A stretch of 64,000 nucleotides of DNA from Marisa cornuarietis (taxonomy: Eukaryota; Mollusca; Gastropoda; Architaenioglossa; Ampullariidae). The stretch covers positions 629,501 through 693,500 of the forward strand of contig SMMW01000520.1 of NCBI GenBank assembly GCA_004794655.1, in the 5' to 3' direction. A model generated the notes under the pieces. The model worked only from the letters and a program-made list of their open reading frames with translations. It was not told the DNA's origin and ran no database searches. Made by a program: the position numbers and the translations under genes. Numbering within the stretch: position 1 is the stretch's first letter; every line of letters starts with the position of its first letter. Below, piece after piece: positions 36,601 to 45,519 of the stretch.

Positions 36601-39600
36601 TGCAAATTATTCCTTCCCTGGTCCTTTCAGTCAACAATGAGAAAAGCCAAAAGAATAACTGTCAGACCACATCACTCAGCAGCTCAGTTCTGTTGTTATA
36701 GTTCCTCAAAATGGACGGTGGAGCAGCTGGGGCAGCTGGTCATCATGTTCCCGATCTTGTGGTAAAGGAACACGTAGAAGGTCAAGGACGTGCTATGGAC
36801 GCAACGCCTGTGGACAACCTTGTGAGGGAAACGATTTTGAAGAACAAAACTGCAACGAGCATGTGTGTCCAGGTAAATGCAAGCGACAGTATCTTTAGCC
36901 TGATGCTTCTAACTTCTTGCCTGAAATGATTATTGTATGTGGTTAGTAGAACAGAATCTGAGAATAACAGCCTGAGTGTATGTATTCATAAATATCTGTC
37001 AACCTAATGAACATTCAATGCTTTCACATCTGTGTTCAGTTTTGTTAGCGAAGGATGAAAATGGTGGAGGAAAATGTGTTTGTCTTTATCCTGGAGTTGT
37101 ACTCGTCTTTGCAGTATTCAGTCCATCGTTTAGTACAGCAGCGGTCTCTATGATATGATGACCAACTATATCTTCGATACCTCGAGCTTCTTTCCTTTCT
37201 ACCTTGGAGAGGTTCTTAAGTCACTGGATACATTTTAGTTGTTACCTTGTGCACGTTTCACTCTTATGATGTAGTTCTAATATTTCTGCTTTTCTTTTTC
37301 TTTTCACTTATGGTTGTATCTGTATTGTGCTGTTGATACCGGGCTGCTCTGTGTTTAAAAGATTCCTTTAACAAAGGTCTTTTTCTTTGCTTCCTAAGCA
37401 TCTCTTGAGCAAGAAAGAGTACTACTTCAGGTATTTACGGCAAGGATATCTTTTTTCGTAATCCAGTGTCTGAGGCGTCAACTTTACATCCAACTTGGCA
37501 CTTATCAATCTTTACAATCTCTACATTTCTAAGCTTCTCCATGTCAGAGGGATTGCGGCGCTGCTGTTGTCAGGTTCTCACTACAAAGTGTGATGACCAA
37601 ACAGTTTCTGTATCGACAAATTGAACTAATGTAGATTGAAAGGAAGTACTTTAGTGTGAAATATGTCTCACAATTCTTACCCCGTGCGACATTTCAATAG
37701 TTAAACAAAGAACAACAATGACTTGCTCTACCAAAAGGCCTCAAGGAAGGAACGAGGTTTGAACGCACGTGCAGTACGAGTAGTCCCAGCAAACCATCAG
37801 GTCGTCTGCTACTGTAAGTGACCTTGTGCCACCCACTACCTGACCGTTACCATGATGCTGTCTGATCTGCATCACATTGTCAGAGATAGAAAACCACTCA
37901 GGCACATCACCTCATTCTTTATTGCTCCTCCGCTCAAAACGTTCGTCTCTCCTTCCCCATTACCTAAAATAATCTGTCAACCTCAAAAATTTAGAGAGGG
38001 AAGATAAAGATAGTACAGCAAGTTCAAGAGTACAAGTCTTGTTGGCATTTGATGTGCTCCGCTATGTGAGGAGATATAAGATGACCGCGTGATTTTCTCT
38101 TCACTCAGATCGTCTACCTCTCGTTTCCCCTTATCTACAATTAACTGTCAAACTCAACAAGTTACGGAGGGGACAACAAGAGAACAGCAGGTGTAAGAGT
38201 ATAAGTGCTTCACTATGTCATTGCACTTACACCTCGCATGCCAGTTATTTTACACAAATACGACTTTTGTTATATATTATATTGCCTAATACCGTAGTTT
38301 ACTTGCATGTTGATTTGAGTGTTTGTTAGTGGAAAAGACGAACAAGACATTTATTCAATTTTCGCTCAAAACTTCAAAGAAGAATGTTATAATTATGGAT
38401 TATTGTGATCATGGGATATTGTAACTATGCAATATTGCAGTTTGGGGAGATTGGAGCCGCTGGACATGCAGCGTCACCTGTGGAAGAGGAACACAGTCCA
38501 GGACACGTACCTGTACTCCGCCATCCGCCAGGTGTTCAGGTTCATCAAGTGAAACTCAAGTTTGCTCGAATCCACCGTGTTGCGGTAATGTTTGCACCTT
38601 TTGGTTACTGTTGTCTTGTCACTGGTCAGGCTTGTAAGTCCCCAATAGTGTCACTCACTTCTAGCAGTAAGTCTCTCAGACGTTAACAAAACTATTCACC
38701 TGATGAACTGAGACCGTCTATCGCTTACAAACCTTAAAAGTGTAGAAGCAAGTTAGTCTACCTTTAAAATAGTTTTTCCTCATCATCTCATCACATAATG
38801 CATCACATTAGACGAGTACGTCATCGAAGGTAAACTGTCTGCAAGAAAGACAACATCATCATCTGATGACTTGCTTAGACTAGTGACACCAGTCGATGTC
38901 ATCACTGGAAATCGCTGACTGACGATTATAACTAAAATCCTCATAACGAATATTGAAAAGATAAAGAAAAATACATATTACATCAGTAGATCAGCTGTGT
39001 CGAACCTTGATGTGACATACGCTAATTATAAAGTAAGTTAAAAAATACATTCAGGCTACCTTTCTTAATTAAAACTTAAATAGTGAACGCTGCGGAGTGG
39101 TCCCTATTATCTTGTAGGGAAATAAATCATATTAAAATGCTTATTTTCTAGGATATTATCAATAGAGACATTGGGTGCAAAAAAGCAATACTCTTCTTTT
39201 GTCTATCTTATTTCTCTCTCTCTCTCTTCAGTTATGACCAATATGGTAACGATTACACTTAGGTTAGTTGCCCGGAAATTATTTAAAAAACTGTATAATA
39301 TCGTTCTTTCTGTATAATATAAACAGATGCTTTACTCTTAGCAGCTTCCTCTCTGACATATTTTACTTGTGAACTTTTGACCTGTCTCTATCGACACATT
39401 TGACAACAACCTAGTACTGACCGTTGCTGTCGTCTGCTGTCCACATCATTTAGCAACTTAGTTCTGTTGTTACAGTTCCTAGAAATGGACGGTGGAGCAG
39501 CTGGAGCATCTGGTCTCCATGTTCTCTGTCTTGTGGTAAAGGAACACGAACAAGGTCAAGGACGTGTACTGGAGCCAGCGCCTGTGGACAACCTTGTGAC

Positions 39601-39753
39601 GGGAACAGTTCTACAGATGAATCCTGCAACGAGTATCTGTGTCCAAGTAAGTACAAGTGACAGTATCTTTAGTCTGATACCTTAGTTTACAGGTCTTAAT
39701 GATGACCTGTAGTCAATTTCTTTTGGTTCGTGAGAACGTGTGTCCGTTAGAGA

Positions 39754-39836
<83 letters not shown>

Positions 39837-40870
39837 GTAAAATAAATATTGTGCATCCTGTGTAGAAAGGGATTTGAGTGAAACAGTCTGGGTTTATCTA
39901 CTTACACTTGCCCGTGTAATTACTGCACAATTCGATGTGTTCAAAATTCTTTTAGAACAAAACAGGACTTTCTGGGGACCTGTTACCATCTCGACAACTA
40001 ATGTTAATGATTCATCCTCGAAATTTCTAGTAAAAAAAAACACAGACATTAGGATTGTAGATGGATACGTTCACGTTGTCAAGGCTACAGCTAATAGGAG
40101 AACTGGGACTATGTTTTACTGAGAACTATCTGTGGACAAATCGGACTTCACGAGGTAAACCTGTTTCTGATGAGCGTGATGTTTGTAGGTGTGTATCTAC
40201 AAACCATATTTTGGGAAACAGTACCTTTCACTGAGATTTAAACAGGCAGAAAAATGCACCAACAAGACTTGTAATTCACAGTGAGCCTAAAGGTGTCAGG
40301 CGGTTAGTTTGTTGTTCCTCCACATTTATTACTTATGTGTCAAAGTTTAGTATCATCGTCTGTACAATATGATTTAACCCCACCTGAATCCGTTAATCTC
40401 ATACACACGTCTATCTTAGGTTCACCTGACATGGCCTCCCTGACCATCTTCAATTACAGCAACTACCATAACTTCAGATGTCTTGTCGATACCGAATATG
40501 CAGAGGAGTTTGAACTCTTCAAGATTACAAGTAATGGCACACAGATAACAAGAAATTTGACATCTGATACAAACTATGTCGACTTTAAACTTGAGAATAT
40601 ACAATGTGACGACGCGGGAATCTACTACTGCACAGCGAGAAAAGGGACAAAGACAGCAAACTCGACTTCTGTACAACTTAACATACCGTGTGAGTAAGAC
40701 ACAGACTTTATAGCTTTTTTCTGCTGAGCTCACTCTACAAAACTGACATTTAAATGAAAAAAAACTTTGCGTTTCTGTAATTAAATCTCTGACAATTAAA
40801 TAACATCTGACATTTAAAAAGAGAACCTTCAACACTCTTCAACTCCCTCCTGACCTCTGTCCATTCTCTA

Positions 40871-40952
<82 letters not shown>

Positions 40953-43749
40953 GCCCTCTATACACCATTCCCCAAATATGTCTTTAAACATGTAGACACA
41001 TAGTGCACCTAACATTCTGCATCTTGCACTCGAGTTGTCTAGTTCACTACATTATCAGCAAATGTTGTCTTGTTGGCCAAACAGCTTAGAAGAAAATTTT
41101 CACTTACAAATTCCACGAAAACTTCCTGGATGTTAGACGATTCTCAATATTCACAAATGTTTAATTATTTTAATATACAGGCTCTCCGCGGCGGGCTCCT
41201 GGCACCTCAACATTACCTGAACAAATTGAGGTGATGGAAGGGTTAAAAGGTCGATACACCTTTGCGCTGATCGCTCACCCAGTTCCAGCGATGGAGAATA
41301 TAAATTATCTTAGAGAAGACACTGTGTCCTCTTTAAATGAGGAACCAGTCAGATCCAGTTTTATAACAGGGGATTGCCAGCAGAATACGCCCGATCTTCA
41401 CCTGGTTACCTGCACCTTGTACATAGCAGACGCCTCACGTGAAGACACTGGACTGTACAGTCTCATGGTCAGGAACTCAAAAGGACTCATGAATGTGACC
41501 TTTCAGCTCACAGTCATCGGTACGTTGATGTACTTTTGCATTTTTCTTAGCTCCTCCCCCTCCTCCTCCTCATCATCATCATCGTCGTCATCTTAATTTT
41601 ATTTATAATTTTATGAAATAGAATGATGCAATGTTCATTTTATGGACAGAGTGTACAGACAACCTCACTGACTGCCCTCGTCTCGCCAGCCGCTGTGGTG
41701 AAAGTTTTGTGCAAGAACTTTGTCGCAAGACCTGCTCAGGATGTGAACAGAAGATAGACAGTGATGCTGCAAGTATGATCACATCCTTCTTTTTATTTCT
41801 TTCCCTTCTCTCTCTCTTTCTCTTCTATCCTCTTCTCTTTCTTTCTCTAAAATTACTTTCCTTTATTCTCACTCTCTATTTACATCTCTTCCTGTTTTTT
41901 TTTCTTTTTGTTTGTTCTTTTTTTCACATCCTGTTGTCATACTCTCTACTATATAGGTCTCTATACTAAACTTTGTCATAAAGCTTTCTCATCTTGTTTA
42001 TTCTCTTTCCTATAAACATCTCTATACTATACTCTGTCATGCAGCATTCTCGTATTATTTCTGCTCGATTTCTCTGTTCTAAACAAATCACAATAGAAAG
42101 AAAGTTTCACACAGAAGAGAAAGTGATTATCAGAAAAAGAAATAAACTTATGAAACTGGTTAATTTCAGGGGGAATTATGTAGACAGTCAATGTATCAAA
42201 CATTTCAAATCATACTGCCTATAAGTTTATCAACTGAATTATACGATGCTCTTTTTCTGGTTTAAAACATGTCATGTTAATAAAATTACCAGTAGACACT
42301 ACCGAAGTCTTGTAAATAACTTTATTTACCAAAGTGATGGTAAACACCGTCGGCCCCGGAGAGGCCGAAATCCGGTTAAACGGTGAACGACTGAAAGAGT
42401 TCAGTCCTTCAAATACCTCGGTGGGACCATCACCAACGCACTCTAACGAATATCCAAGGAAAGAGTAGTCATACTGTTTCCTAGGAGTTTAAGTTTCCTA
42501 GATATAAGACCGATATTTATAGACTTCAATATTGCATGAGCTTTATTTGCTGGCTGGCCAAGTGGACATTGTACAAGTATTAGACATAAATACCAGGCTT
42601 AAGCAATGAGGTCAGTTATCATTCCTTGAAGTTAATTAATAATTGATAAGATTTCGCGCCGAAAGTGAGCAAAAGTACTAAGCGTTCAAGATAACAATTC
42701 CAGAATATTCTATGTTCGGTCTGTCGTGGCTGAAAGTGTGATCATAGAAAAATTCAGCTTCGTGAGCATCTTTATAGTTGGTAACCAGCCACATTTCGTG
42801 TTTTGCTGAAAGCTGATAACTGATAACAGGACTGCAGGGATGCCCACTGGGATAAATAAAGTTGGTCATTGTCATTGTCATTGTCATTGCAGCTCGAAGA
42901 TAAGATAACTCGTACTTCACGCTGAATGTCGGATCCGTGTTTGCTTCACATTTTCCGAATTTTAATATTTATAAGACACATCCTTGACATTCTTCTTGGC
43001 TAAAGATGTCTGATGGCAAGCAAAGATATAACTGATCTACAAACGTGAGTATTTATCGTCTGTTCTTTTCACCCACAAAACGTGCATTTGGTATTGTGAT
43101 TAATTTTATCATGTTTATACCATGATGTCATGTTTAGGCATGATAGTTTTAGCTGAGTGCGTTAATTAAGTACGCACACTCTATATTTATATTTCTGACT
43201 TACCGTCCACAAGATGGATGTATGTTGACTTTAGTTCCTTTACAGCATGCCTATAAACATGTTTTAGGGCTTTAGAAATTACTGTTTGAAAGGTCTGAAT
43301 TTGAAAGACAGAAAGACAAGAAGACAGATGAACAAACAATTGTTACCCAAAAGGAAACCTGTCTGAATTTTAGGACCTGCTGAGACAAGTACAACAGGCA
43401 TGCACTAAGTTCACAGGAAATGGTGAGGCAAATGGGTGAAGTAAATAGTAATACAGATTAGATAAAACAGGTTAGTGGTAAGTTTTTGGGTTTAGATTTT
43501 TTTCTCATCAGAAGACCGCCTGTCTTTACGGTATCCATTGTTACAGAGCCGTCAACATTTGTTGACAGACTTCTCCACCTTCTGGTCCTGTTTTTGTGGT
43601 GCACCTGGTTATCACCGTGCTTAGAGGTTCAACGCTTAGAGGTAAGAGTGACAACAGTTGAACTGCTACGACCTCCAGTGTACCGAATGATGGTTGTGGC
43701 TGTACTCATTGTGGAGTTGTTCATGAGGTTGGTTTTATGCTCCTATTAG
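21132..43749 (+). CDS. Array copy 2: secreted ShK/Ig/TSP1 multidomain gene
   Basis: The most complete copy. Coding exons in order: signal peptide (21132-21207); ShK (22096-22206); ShK (28337-28447); ShK plus Thr-rich tail (30033-30191); Ig (32781-33065); ShK plus Thr-rich tail (34789-34950); TSP1 x4 (36091, 36702, 38441, 39476); Ig A (40420); Ig B (41181); ShK (41650-41772); perhaps a hydrophobic last exon (43547-43749). Every junction is phase 1. Using all, the product is about 820 residues: an extracellular, disulfide-rich protein. ShK domains occur in secreted and surface proteins, including cysteine-rich toxins that block potassium channels and many unrelated matrix or enzyme proteins; no channel role is implied here. 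Domain names are secure; function is not. An intron between the first two ShK exons carries a 4.9-kb LINE. Exon usage and the 3' end need transcripts. Confidence 0.62.
22096..22206 (+). CDS. ShK exon 1 of copy 2
   Basis: Thirty-seven codons, phase 1-1, acceptor tgttacag, donor gtaagt. It opens [12 protein letters not shown] and closes [11 protein letters not shown], giving six Cys with ShK spacing. One complete ShKT domain. Confidence 0.77.
22370..22660 (+). pseudogene. Relic of the 5' unit without its signal exon
   Basis: 22380-22490 matches the region upstream of the signal exon (20860-20960) and 22490-22660 matches the region after it (21241-21420). The roughly 280 bases between, which hold the signal-peptide exon, are missing. 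The same join is at 55500-55515 in copy 3. Confidence 0.55.
23324..23809 (+). CDS. LINE ORF1 N-terminal part with 2A-like motif
   Basis: A 161-codon frame. After a basic start it has a hydrophobic run [14 protein letters not shown] leading into GIVELNPGP (23534-23560), the C-terminal signature of 2A-like ribosome-skipping peptides (consensus GDVExNPGP), with Ile where Asp is expected. The frame is lost after 23809 and the ORF resumes in another frame near 23887. 2A-like peptides at the start of ORF1 are known in invertebrate non-LTR elements. Confidence 0.55.
   Translation: MNSTMCSTYLLVMPAELSTFRVVCGHFLWRYAYFMQRRTTAAAAKHGKVSTKRAQCVLLAIIISSLLMCSGIVELNPGPFEEEIIYVPNAADQMTSDCTVPDVSLTDTLVPELLATRDSENLTCAGPVSDHLLLKIYHLVSPFSLLLCLVWNSDSPLLFIL
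23887..24396 (+). CDS. LINE ORF1 coiled-coil and RRM-like part
   Basis: The 169-codon frame opens with a heptad-rich coiled coil (about residues 1-50: [20 protein letters not shown] and so on), then [12 protein letters not shown] and the signature [14 protein letters not shown], with RPLIVQF beta strands. This is the nucleic-acid-binding ORF1p module of L1-like and related LINEs, usually trimeric. It lies in a different frame from the 2A-like part. Confidence 0.66.
   Translation: MQNISGLQRSIDSVNAKICENRRHIDVLTEENKLLKKKLDEMTMEMDKLEAVSRRKNLKMFGIKERTGENYAECSSKVICLLNEFCAEKSWCEEDIERAHRLGNRKPGKTHPRPLIVQFHRWNDKMRILSNKTTRDKLRAAGIRVASDLTRQQTNNILNAREEGTFTFY
24519..25109 (+). CDS. LINE ORF1 C-terminal low-complexity part
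   Basis: A 196-codon frame rich in Pro, Ser, Thr and Gly with no recognisable domain. It lies between the ORF1p module and ORF2. It may be the disordered tail of ORF1 or a chance frame in GC-rich sequence; an overlapping frame at 24841-25137 is equally open. Confidence 0.35.
   Translation: MPARSPPDLNATNKPTSDNSKGKGTTLHTSRDTGADNSQTANVSECPPDSYVKGSPPRPAQVSPACHDLVTTHGLPVQTSHGETNSGGTGGYTPTCEVTPTVDRAALSAANGSKSRKVGLDCGVRPPGSAGGPGRPAARLRRQQPQCDVSVNAKQQQQPTAWTTQSPQSSSPSEKSKPKPNRRNGERRGTGTPTTR
25191..25980 (+). pseudogene. LINE ORF2 endonuclease, frameshifted
   Basis: The AP-like endonuclease starts at [12 protein letters not shown] (conserved Asn), continues LVETWI (Glu), then after a frameshift and stop near 25433 resumes at 25444 with ICGDLNART (the Asp/Asn pair) and SVVDYF. 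It nicks target DNA in target-primed reverse transcription. The frame breaks again near 25960. Confidence 0.66.
25956..27227 (+). pseudogene. LINE ORF2 reverse transcriptase, first part
   Basis: A 423-codon frame with RT blocks: [61 protein letters not shown] and [24 protein letters not shown] holds the first catalytic Asp. The frame is lost near 27200 and goes on in the 27169 frame. Confidence 0.78.
27169..27975 (+). pseudogene. LINE ORF2 RT end and C-terminal Cys/His motif
   Basis: It continues from the RT with [20 protein letters not shown] and LLFADDNML (the catalytic Asp pair), then jumps to a C-terminal region ([20 protein letters not shown]-x8-DEIHLLFQC). Sequence expected between the FADD block and the C-terminal region is missing, an internal deletion. 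The CPLC...H...C motif is a conserved LINE zinc-knuckle-like end. Confidence 0.7.
28337..28447 (+). CDS. ShK exon 2 of copy 2
   Basis: Thirty-seven codons, phase 1-1. It differs from ShK exon 1 at few positions ([16 protein letters not shown]) and keeps all six Cys. Its intronic flanks repeat those of exon 1, so it arose by duplicating the promoter-plus-ShK unit. Confidence 0.76.
28448..30032 (+). other. Intron of copy 2 between ShK exons 2 and 3
   Basis: No exon seen. It is matched by 51272-53000 and 56439-57772 in copy 3, each with its own deletions. Confidence 0.5.
30033..30191 (+). CDS. ShK exon 3 of copy 2 with Thr-rich tail
   Basis: Fifty-three codons, phase 1-1, acceptor gattcag, donor gtacga. 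The domain reads [14 protein letters not shown] through FCRKTCKAC with six Cys, followed by a mucin-like tail ([11 protein letters not shown]) likely to be O-glycosylated. Near-identical copy at 57773-57931. Confidence 0.75.
31046..31116. repeat. (GT)n microsatellite
   Basis: Long GT run in the intron before the Ig exon; the equivalent in copy 3 is at 58786-58848. Confidence 0.92.
31330..32060 (+). mobile_element. Internally deleted LINE fragment
   Basis: Broken frames read [17 protein letters not shown] and [19 protein letters not shown] RT pieces near 31370-31580, then a 108-codon frame (31729-32055) with [17 protein letters not shown] and [18 protein letters not shown], the same C-terminal Cys/His motif as the 23-28 kb element. 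A shortened copy is at 58865-59060 in copy 3, so insertion predates that duplication. Confidence 0.62.
32284..32510 (+). mobile_element. LINE ORF2 C-terminal fragment
   Basis: One frame reads [13 protein letters not shown] and [11 protein letters not shown], the WNxLPxxLR...FKxxLKxxL end typical of CR1/Jockey-like ORF2. Related fragment at 53600-53760. Confidence 0.5.
32781..33065 (+). CDS. First Ig exon of copy 2 (canonical)
   Basis: Ninety-five codons, phase 1-1, acceptor tgttaag and donor gtaagt. A normal Ig domain: VTVTLTCKS (first Cys), ALSWES (core Trp), [12 protein letters not shown] (second Cys). It is unlike Ig A and B. In copy 3 only the first 35 bases survive, at 54150. Confidence 0.72.
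33385..33560 (+). mobile_element. Degraded LINE RT fragment, third copy
   Basis: It matches 420-545 and 7020-7140 (gagacgggttgaaaccgag, then ggacggaggaaggactgg). Same GRQRK-W type remnant, in the intron after the first Ig exon. Confidence 0.42.
33619..33676. repeat. (GT)n microsatellite
   Basis: GT run, followed by a short TA run at 33683-33694. Confidence 0.9.
34577..34625 (-). repeat. Retroelement 3' tail, minus orientation
   Basis: The reverse complement reads cactgggattaataagg and then a TCATTG-type hexamer repeat, closely matching the tail inserted at 42838-42887. A fragment of the same family in the opposite direction. Confidence 0.5.
34789..34950 (+). CDS. ShK exon 4 of copy 2 with Thr-rich tail
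   Basis: Fifty-four codons, phase 1-1, acceptor gaatcag, donor gtacga. [14 protein letters not shown] through GCRKTCNAC gives six Cys, followed by a tail ending [11 protein letters not shown]. Missing from copies 0, 1 and 3 in this window. Confidence 0.73.
36091..36240 (+). CDS. TSP1-1 exon of copy 2
   Basis: Fifty codons, phase 1-1, acceptor gtgacag, donor gtaacc. It reads [16 protein letters not shown] then RSRRRTC and NPPCCG. Two codons shorter than in copy 1. Confidence 0.78.
36702..36872 (+). CDS. TSP1-2 exon of copy 2
   Basis: Fifty-seven codons, phase 1-1, acceptor ttatag and donor gtaaat. Full TSP1 repeat ([18 protein letters not shown]). It differs from copy 3 at 7 bases, 6 of them amino-acid changing, although the intron before it differs at only 3 of 461. 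Confidence 0.78.
38441..38584 (+). CDS. TSP1-3 exon of copy 2
   Basis: Forty-eight codons, phase 1-1, acceptor attgcag, donor gtaatg. [16 protein letters not shown], six Cys, ends in NPPCCG. Confidence 0.77.
39476..39646 (+). CDS. TSP1-4 exon of copy 2
   Basis: Fifty-seven codons, identical at the nucleotide level to 11338-11508 of copy 1 as far as I can read. Phase 1-1, donor gtaagt. Confidence 0.78.
39757..39834. repeat. (GT)n microsatellite
   Basis: Nearly perfect GT run, longer than the equivalent runs in copies 1 and 3. Confidence 0.92.
39874..40150 (+). pseudogene. Ig-like exon relic of copy 2 with in-frame TGA
   Basis: An 82-codon frame ([19 protein letters not shown], then [14 protein letters not shown]) ends at TGA 40120-40122, where an Ig F-strand Cys would be expected after MFY. 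Beyond the stop the frame continues [10 protein letters not shown] to a possible donor. Copy 1 has a more decayed version at 11745-12000. It looks like a lost Ig module between TSP1-4 and Ig A. Confidence 0.35.
40420..40689 (+). CDS. Ig-like exon A of copy 2
   Basis: Ninety codons, phase 1-1, acceptor atcttag, donor gtgagt. Carries DDAGIYYC. Differs from copies 0 and 1 at HNFRC and in the loop DTEYAEE after the first Cys; the rest is nearly invariant. Confidence 0.74.
40869..40952. repeat. (TGTC)n microsatellite, copy 2
   Basis: About 21 tetranucleotide units in the intron between Ig A and Ig B, orthologous in position to 12696-12790. Confidence 0.92.
41181..41519 (+). CDS. Ig-like exon B of copy 2
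   Basis: 113 codons, phase 1-1, acceptor atatacag, donor gtacgt. DTGLYSLMV motif with no canonical Ig Cys pair; only a few residues differ from copy 1. Confidence 0.66.
41650..41772 (+). CDS. Terminal ShK exon of copy 2
   Basis: Forty-one codons, phase 1 in, acceptor atggacag. [16 protein letters not shown] through LCRKTCSGC has six Cys. A weak donor, gtatga, follows; without splicing the frame runs on to 41969 through a very hydrophobic Phe/Leu stretch. Intact here, truncated in copy 1. Confidence 0.68.
42279..42284 (+). terminator. Candidate poly(A) signal of copy 2
   Basis: AATAAA about 510 bases after the ShK exon. It would end a read-through form; if the 43547 exon is used, the true end is further on. 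Confidence 0.3.
42331..42448 (+). mobile_element. LINE reverse-transcriptase fragment
   Basis: The frame [20 protein letters not shown] and, one base shifted, [14 protein letters not shown] match the conserved stretch after the FADD block of many LINE RTs. About 115 bases, frameshifted, next to the point where copy 1 has a deletion. Confidence 0.68.
42836..42890 (+). mobile_element. Very short retroelement insertion with hexamer tail
   Basis: Copy 1 reads ggactgcagctcg near 13921; copy 2 has about 55 extra bases there: gggatgcccactgggataaa, then taaagttgg and four TCATTG-type units, ending before gcagctcg. A 5'-truncated LINE or SINE tail with a short gcag duplication. Confidence 0.65.
43547..43749 (+). 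CDS. Candidate hydrophobic last exon, copy 2
   Basis: Acceptor ttgttacag opens a phase-1 frame of about 67 codons to TAG with two hydrophobic stretches ([14 protein letters not shown] and [13 protein letters not shown]). Copy 1 keeps the first stretch and then stops. If real, it would anchor the protein in the membrane. Confidence is low because hydrophobicity alone is weak evidence. Confidence 0.28.
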
Positions 43750-44476
43750 GGAGTGAGGCAGCCTCAGTATCCGTCCTCGCATTCGACGTATGTAAAACGC
43801 ACCCACGCGCGCGCGCACACACACACACACACCTTACAATTATCTCGATGACTAATAAGTTAAATAATCTGTTTGATAGACTAGCCACTGCCAGGCTTTA
43901 GAGTTGAGGATGATAAATGTAGGACTATTAGTAACAATTAATAACTTCCTTATGAATTCTCATCCCCGCCAATTTCATTTTCATTTTATCTCTGTTGATA
44001 AGTCATTTCTACCTCTTTATACCTCTTTTATTTATTATAATTCATTTATAATTTGCAAAGTGTTTCTGCCAGTCTTGACAGGTTACATGCATGTAGTAGA
44101 ATTAAATACCCTTTCTTTCATGGTATCTGTTACATTTCGTGGACAGGCTGTTCACTGGGGAACTTTCTCAGGTGGGTAGATGACCAGAGCCGCTGGCTTG
44201 AGTTCACATCTGCTGCGCCCCATCAGACCTCCCCTACGACTGGTGAATTGAATGAACGCTGCTTATGAGACAAACAACTACAGTTTAGTCTGTCAAGTCG
44301 ACCTGCGCGTGTTTTGGTTTGTTAAAGAGGCATGATGCGGATAAAACTTGCTGTAGACCTATCATCTCTCCCAACCCCATTCAACCCATCCGTATCTAGT
44401 CTCACCAGGTTTTTTCATCGATCCTCACTCTGCTATTAGCTCTATAGAAGCTTGTATTAGCGATGTCAAGGGCTGG

Positions 44477-45205
44477 ATGGTAAAAAACAAGCTTAAACTA
44501 AATGATGATAAAACGGAAGCCCTCTTGTGCCATAGAAGAAGACATCAACCTTCACTCGTCAGTCTGCCCAATCACATCAAGGTGGGCGACAGCAACATCA
44601 CCTTCACGTCATCCGTTAGGAATCTGGGATTTATTGTCACTGATGACATGACACTCGATAGACATGTAGCATCTGTCTGTCAGTCTGCTTGTTATGAGCT
44701 CCGTAAGATCAGTGCTATCCGTCACTTTCTCTCTACACGCGCTACCAACACTCTTGTCTGTGCGTTTGTTCTTTCTCGACTTGACTACTGCAACTCCTTG
44801 CTGGCAGGCTGCCCCTCATCCCTCATTCAGAGACTCCAGAGAGTACAGAACTCCGCTGCACGTCTGGTGCTTAGAGCCACGAAACGGGACCATGTCACTC
44901 CTCTCCTTCGTTTGCTACACTGGCTCCCCATCCGTTCTCACATCCTGTACAAACTGTCTGTGTTGTGTTTTAATTTCTTTGCAGGCTCCTGTCTTGACTA
45001 TTTCTCTGAACTTCTCATCCCTTACATCCCGGCCAGACAACTCCGCTCTTTGTCTGATGACCGTATCCTAACTGTTCCTGTCACCAGAACAACAACATAT
45101 GGTCACAGGATTTTTAGCTACTGTGCAGCAAAACAATGGAACTCACTTCCTTTTCATATCCGTGGCATGAGGATCGTGACATTGTCTCACGTCTGTAGAC
45201 TGTGA
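44477..45205 (+). pseudogene. CR1/L2-like ORF2 C-terminal frame
   Basis: An unbroken 242-codon frame, part of the insertion described at 43898. The region upstream (from about 44390) is in the same frame. No catalytic FADD block is present; the fragment starts after it. The last conserved residues are lost after WNSLPFHIRG. Confidence 0.74.
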
Positions 45206-45311
45206 CCCTGTCATGTACCGGGTCCTCAAAAAGTAAGTCGAAACAGTTGAACTTGATTGCTATGCCAGGTGTTGTAACATAAATAATGGTAGCTTTCTCT
45301 CTCCCTGTCTG

Positions 45312-45330
<19 letters not shown>

Positions 45331-45364
<34 letters not shown>
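45331..45364. repeat. (CA)n microsatellite
   Basis: CA run preceded by a CT-rich stretch (45296-45330). Confidence 0.85.
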
Positions 45365-45367
<3 letters not shown>

Positions 45368-45519
45368 CAGGAGTACTGGTGATTGTGGTGATAAATTAAG
45401 GTCAGTGGTTTATACACAGCTGCAATAATTAGATCGTAAACTTTGATCCTCGCTGTTTCTACATTCATTTTAAATATGTTGATCTGAAACTTTTCCTTTT
45501 CATCGCTTTATCCGCCTTG

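Larger units (their letters stand above)
43898..45519 (+). mobile_element. 1.6-kb insertion with CR1/L2-like RT fragment
   Basis: The block after copy 1 runs from gctaggtttta to tttctccttactac without interruption (near 14990), while after copy 2 about 1.6 kb lies between the same motifs. Inside, the frame 44390-45205 is the RT thumb and C-terminus of a CR1/L2-like LINE: SPGFFIDPHSAISSIEACIS, GWMVKNKLKLNDDKTE, SVRNLGFIVTDDM, RLDYCNSLLAG, RLQRVQNSAARLV and KQWNSLPFHIR. It ends abruptly and is 5'-truncated. Confidence 0.72.

Noticed and set aside
36711..36929. Plus-strand frame starting [10 protein letters not shown], repeated at 8728, 11329, 39467, 60772 and 63504
   Set aside because: It is the wrong frame of the TSP1-2 and TSP1-4 exons; the phase-1 frame with the WSxW and CSxSCG motifs is the coding one.
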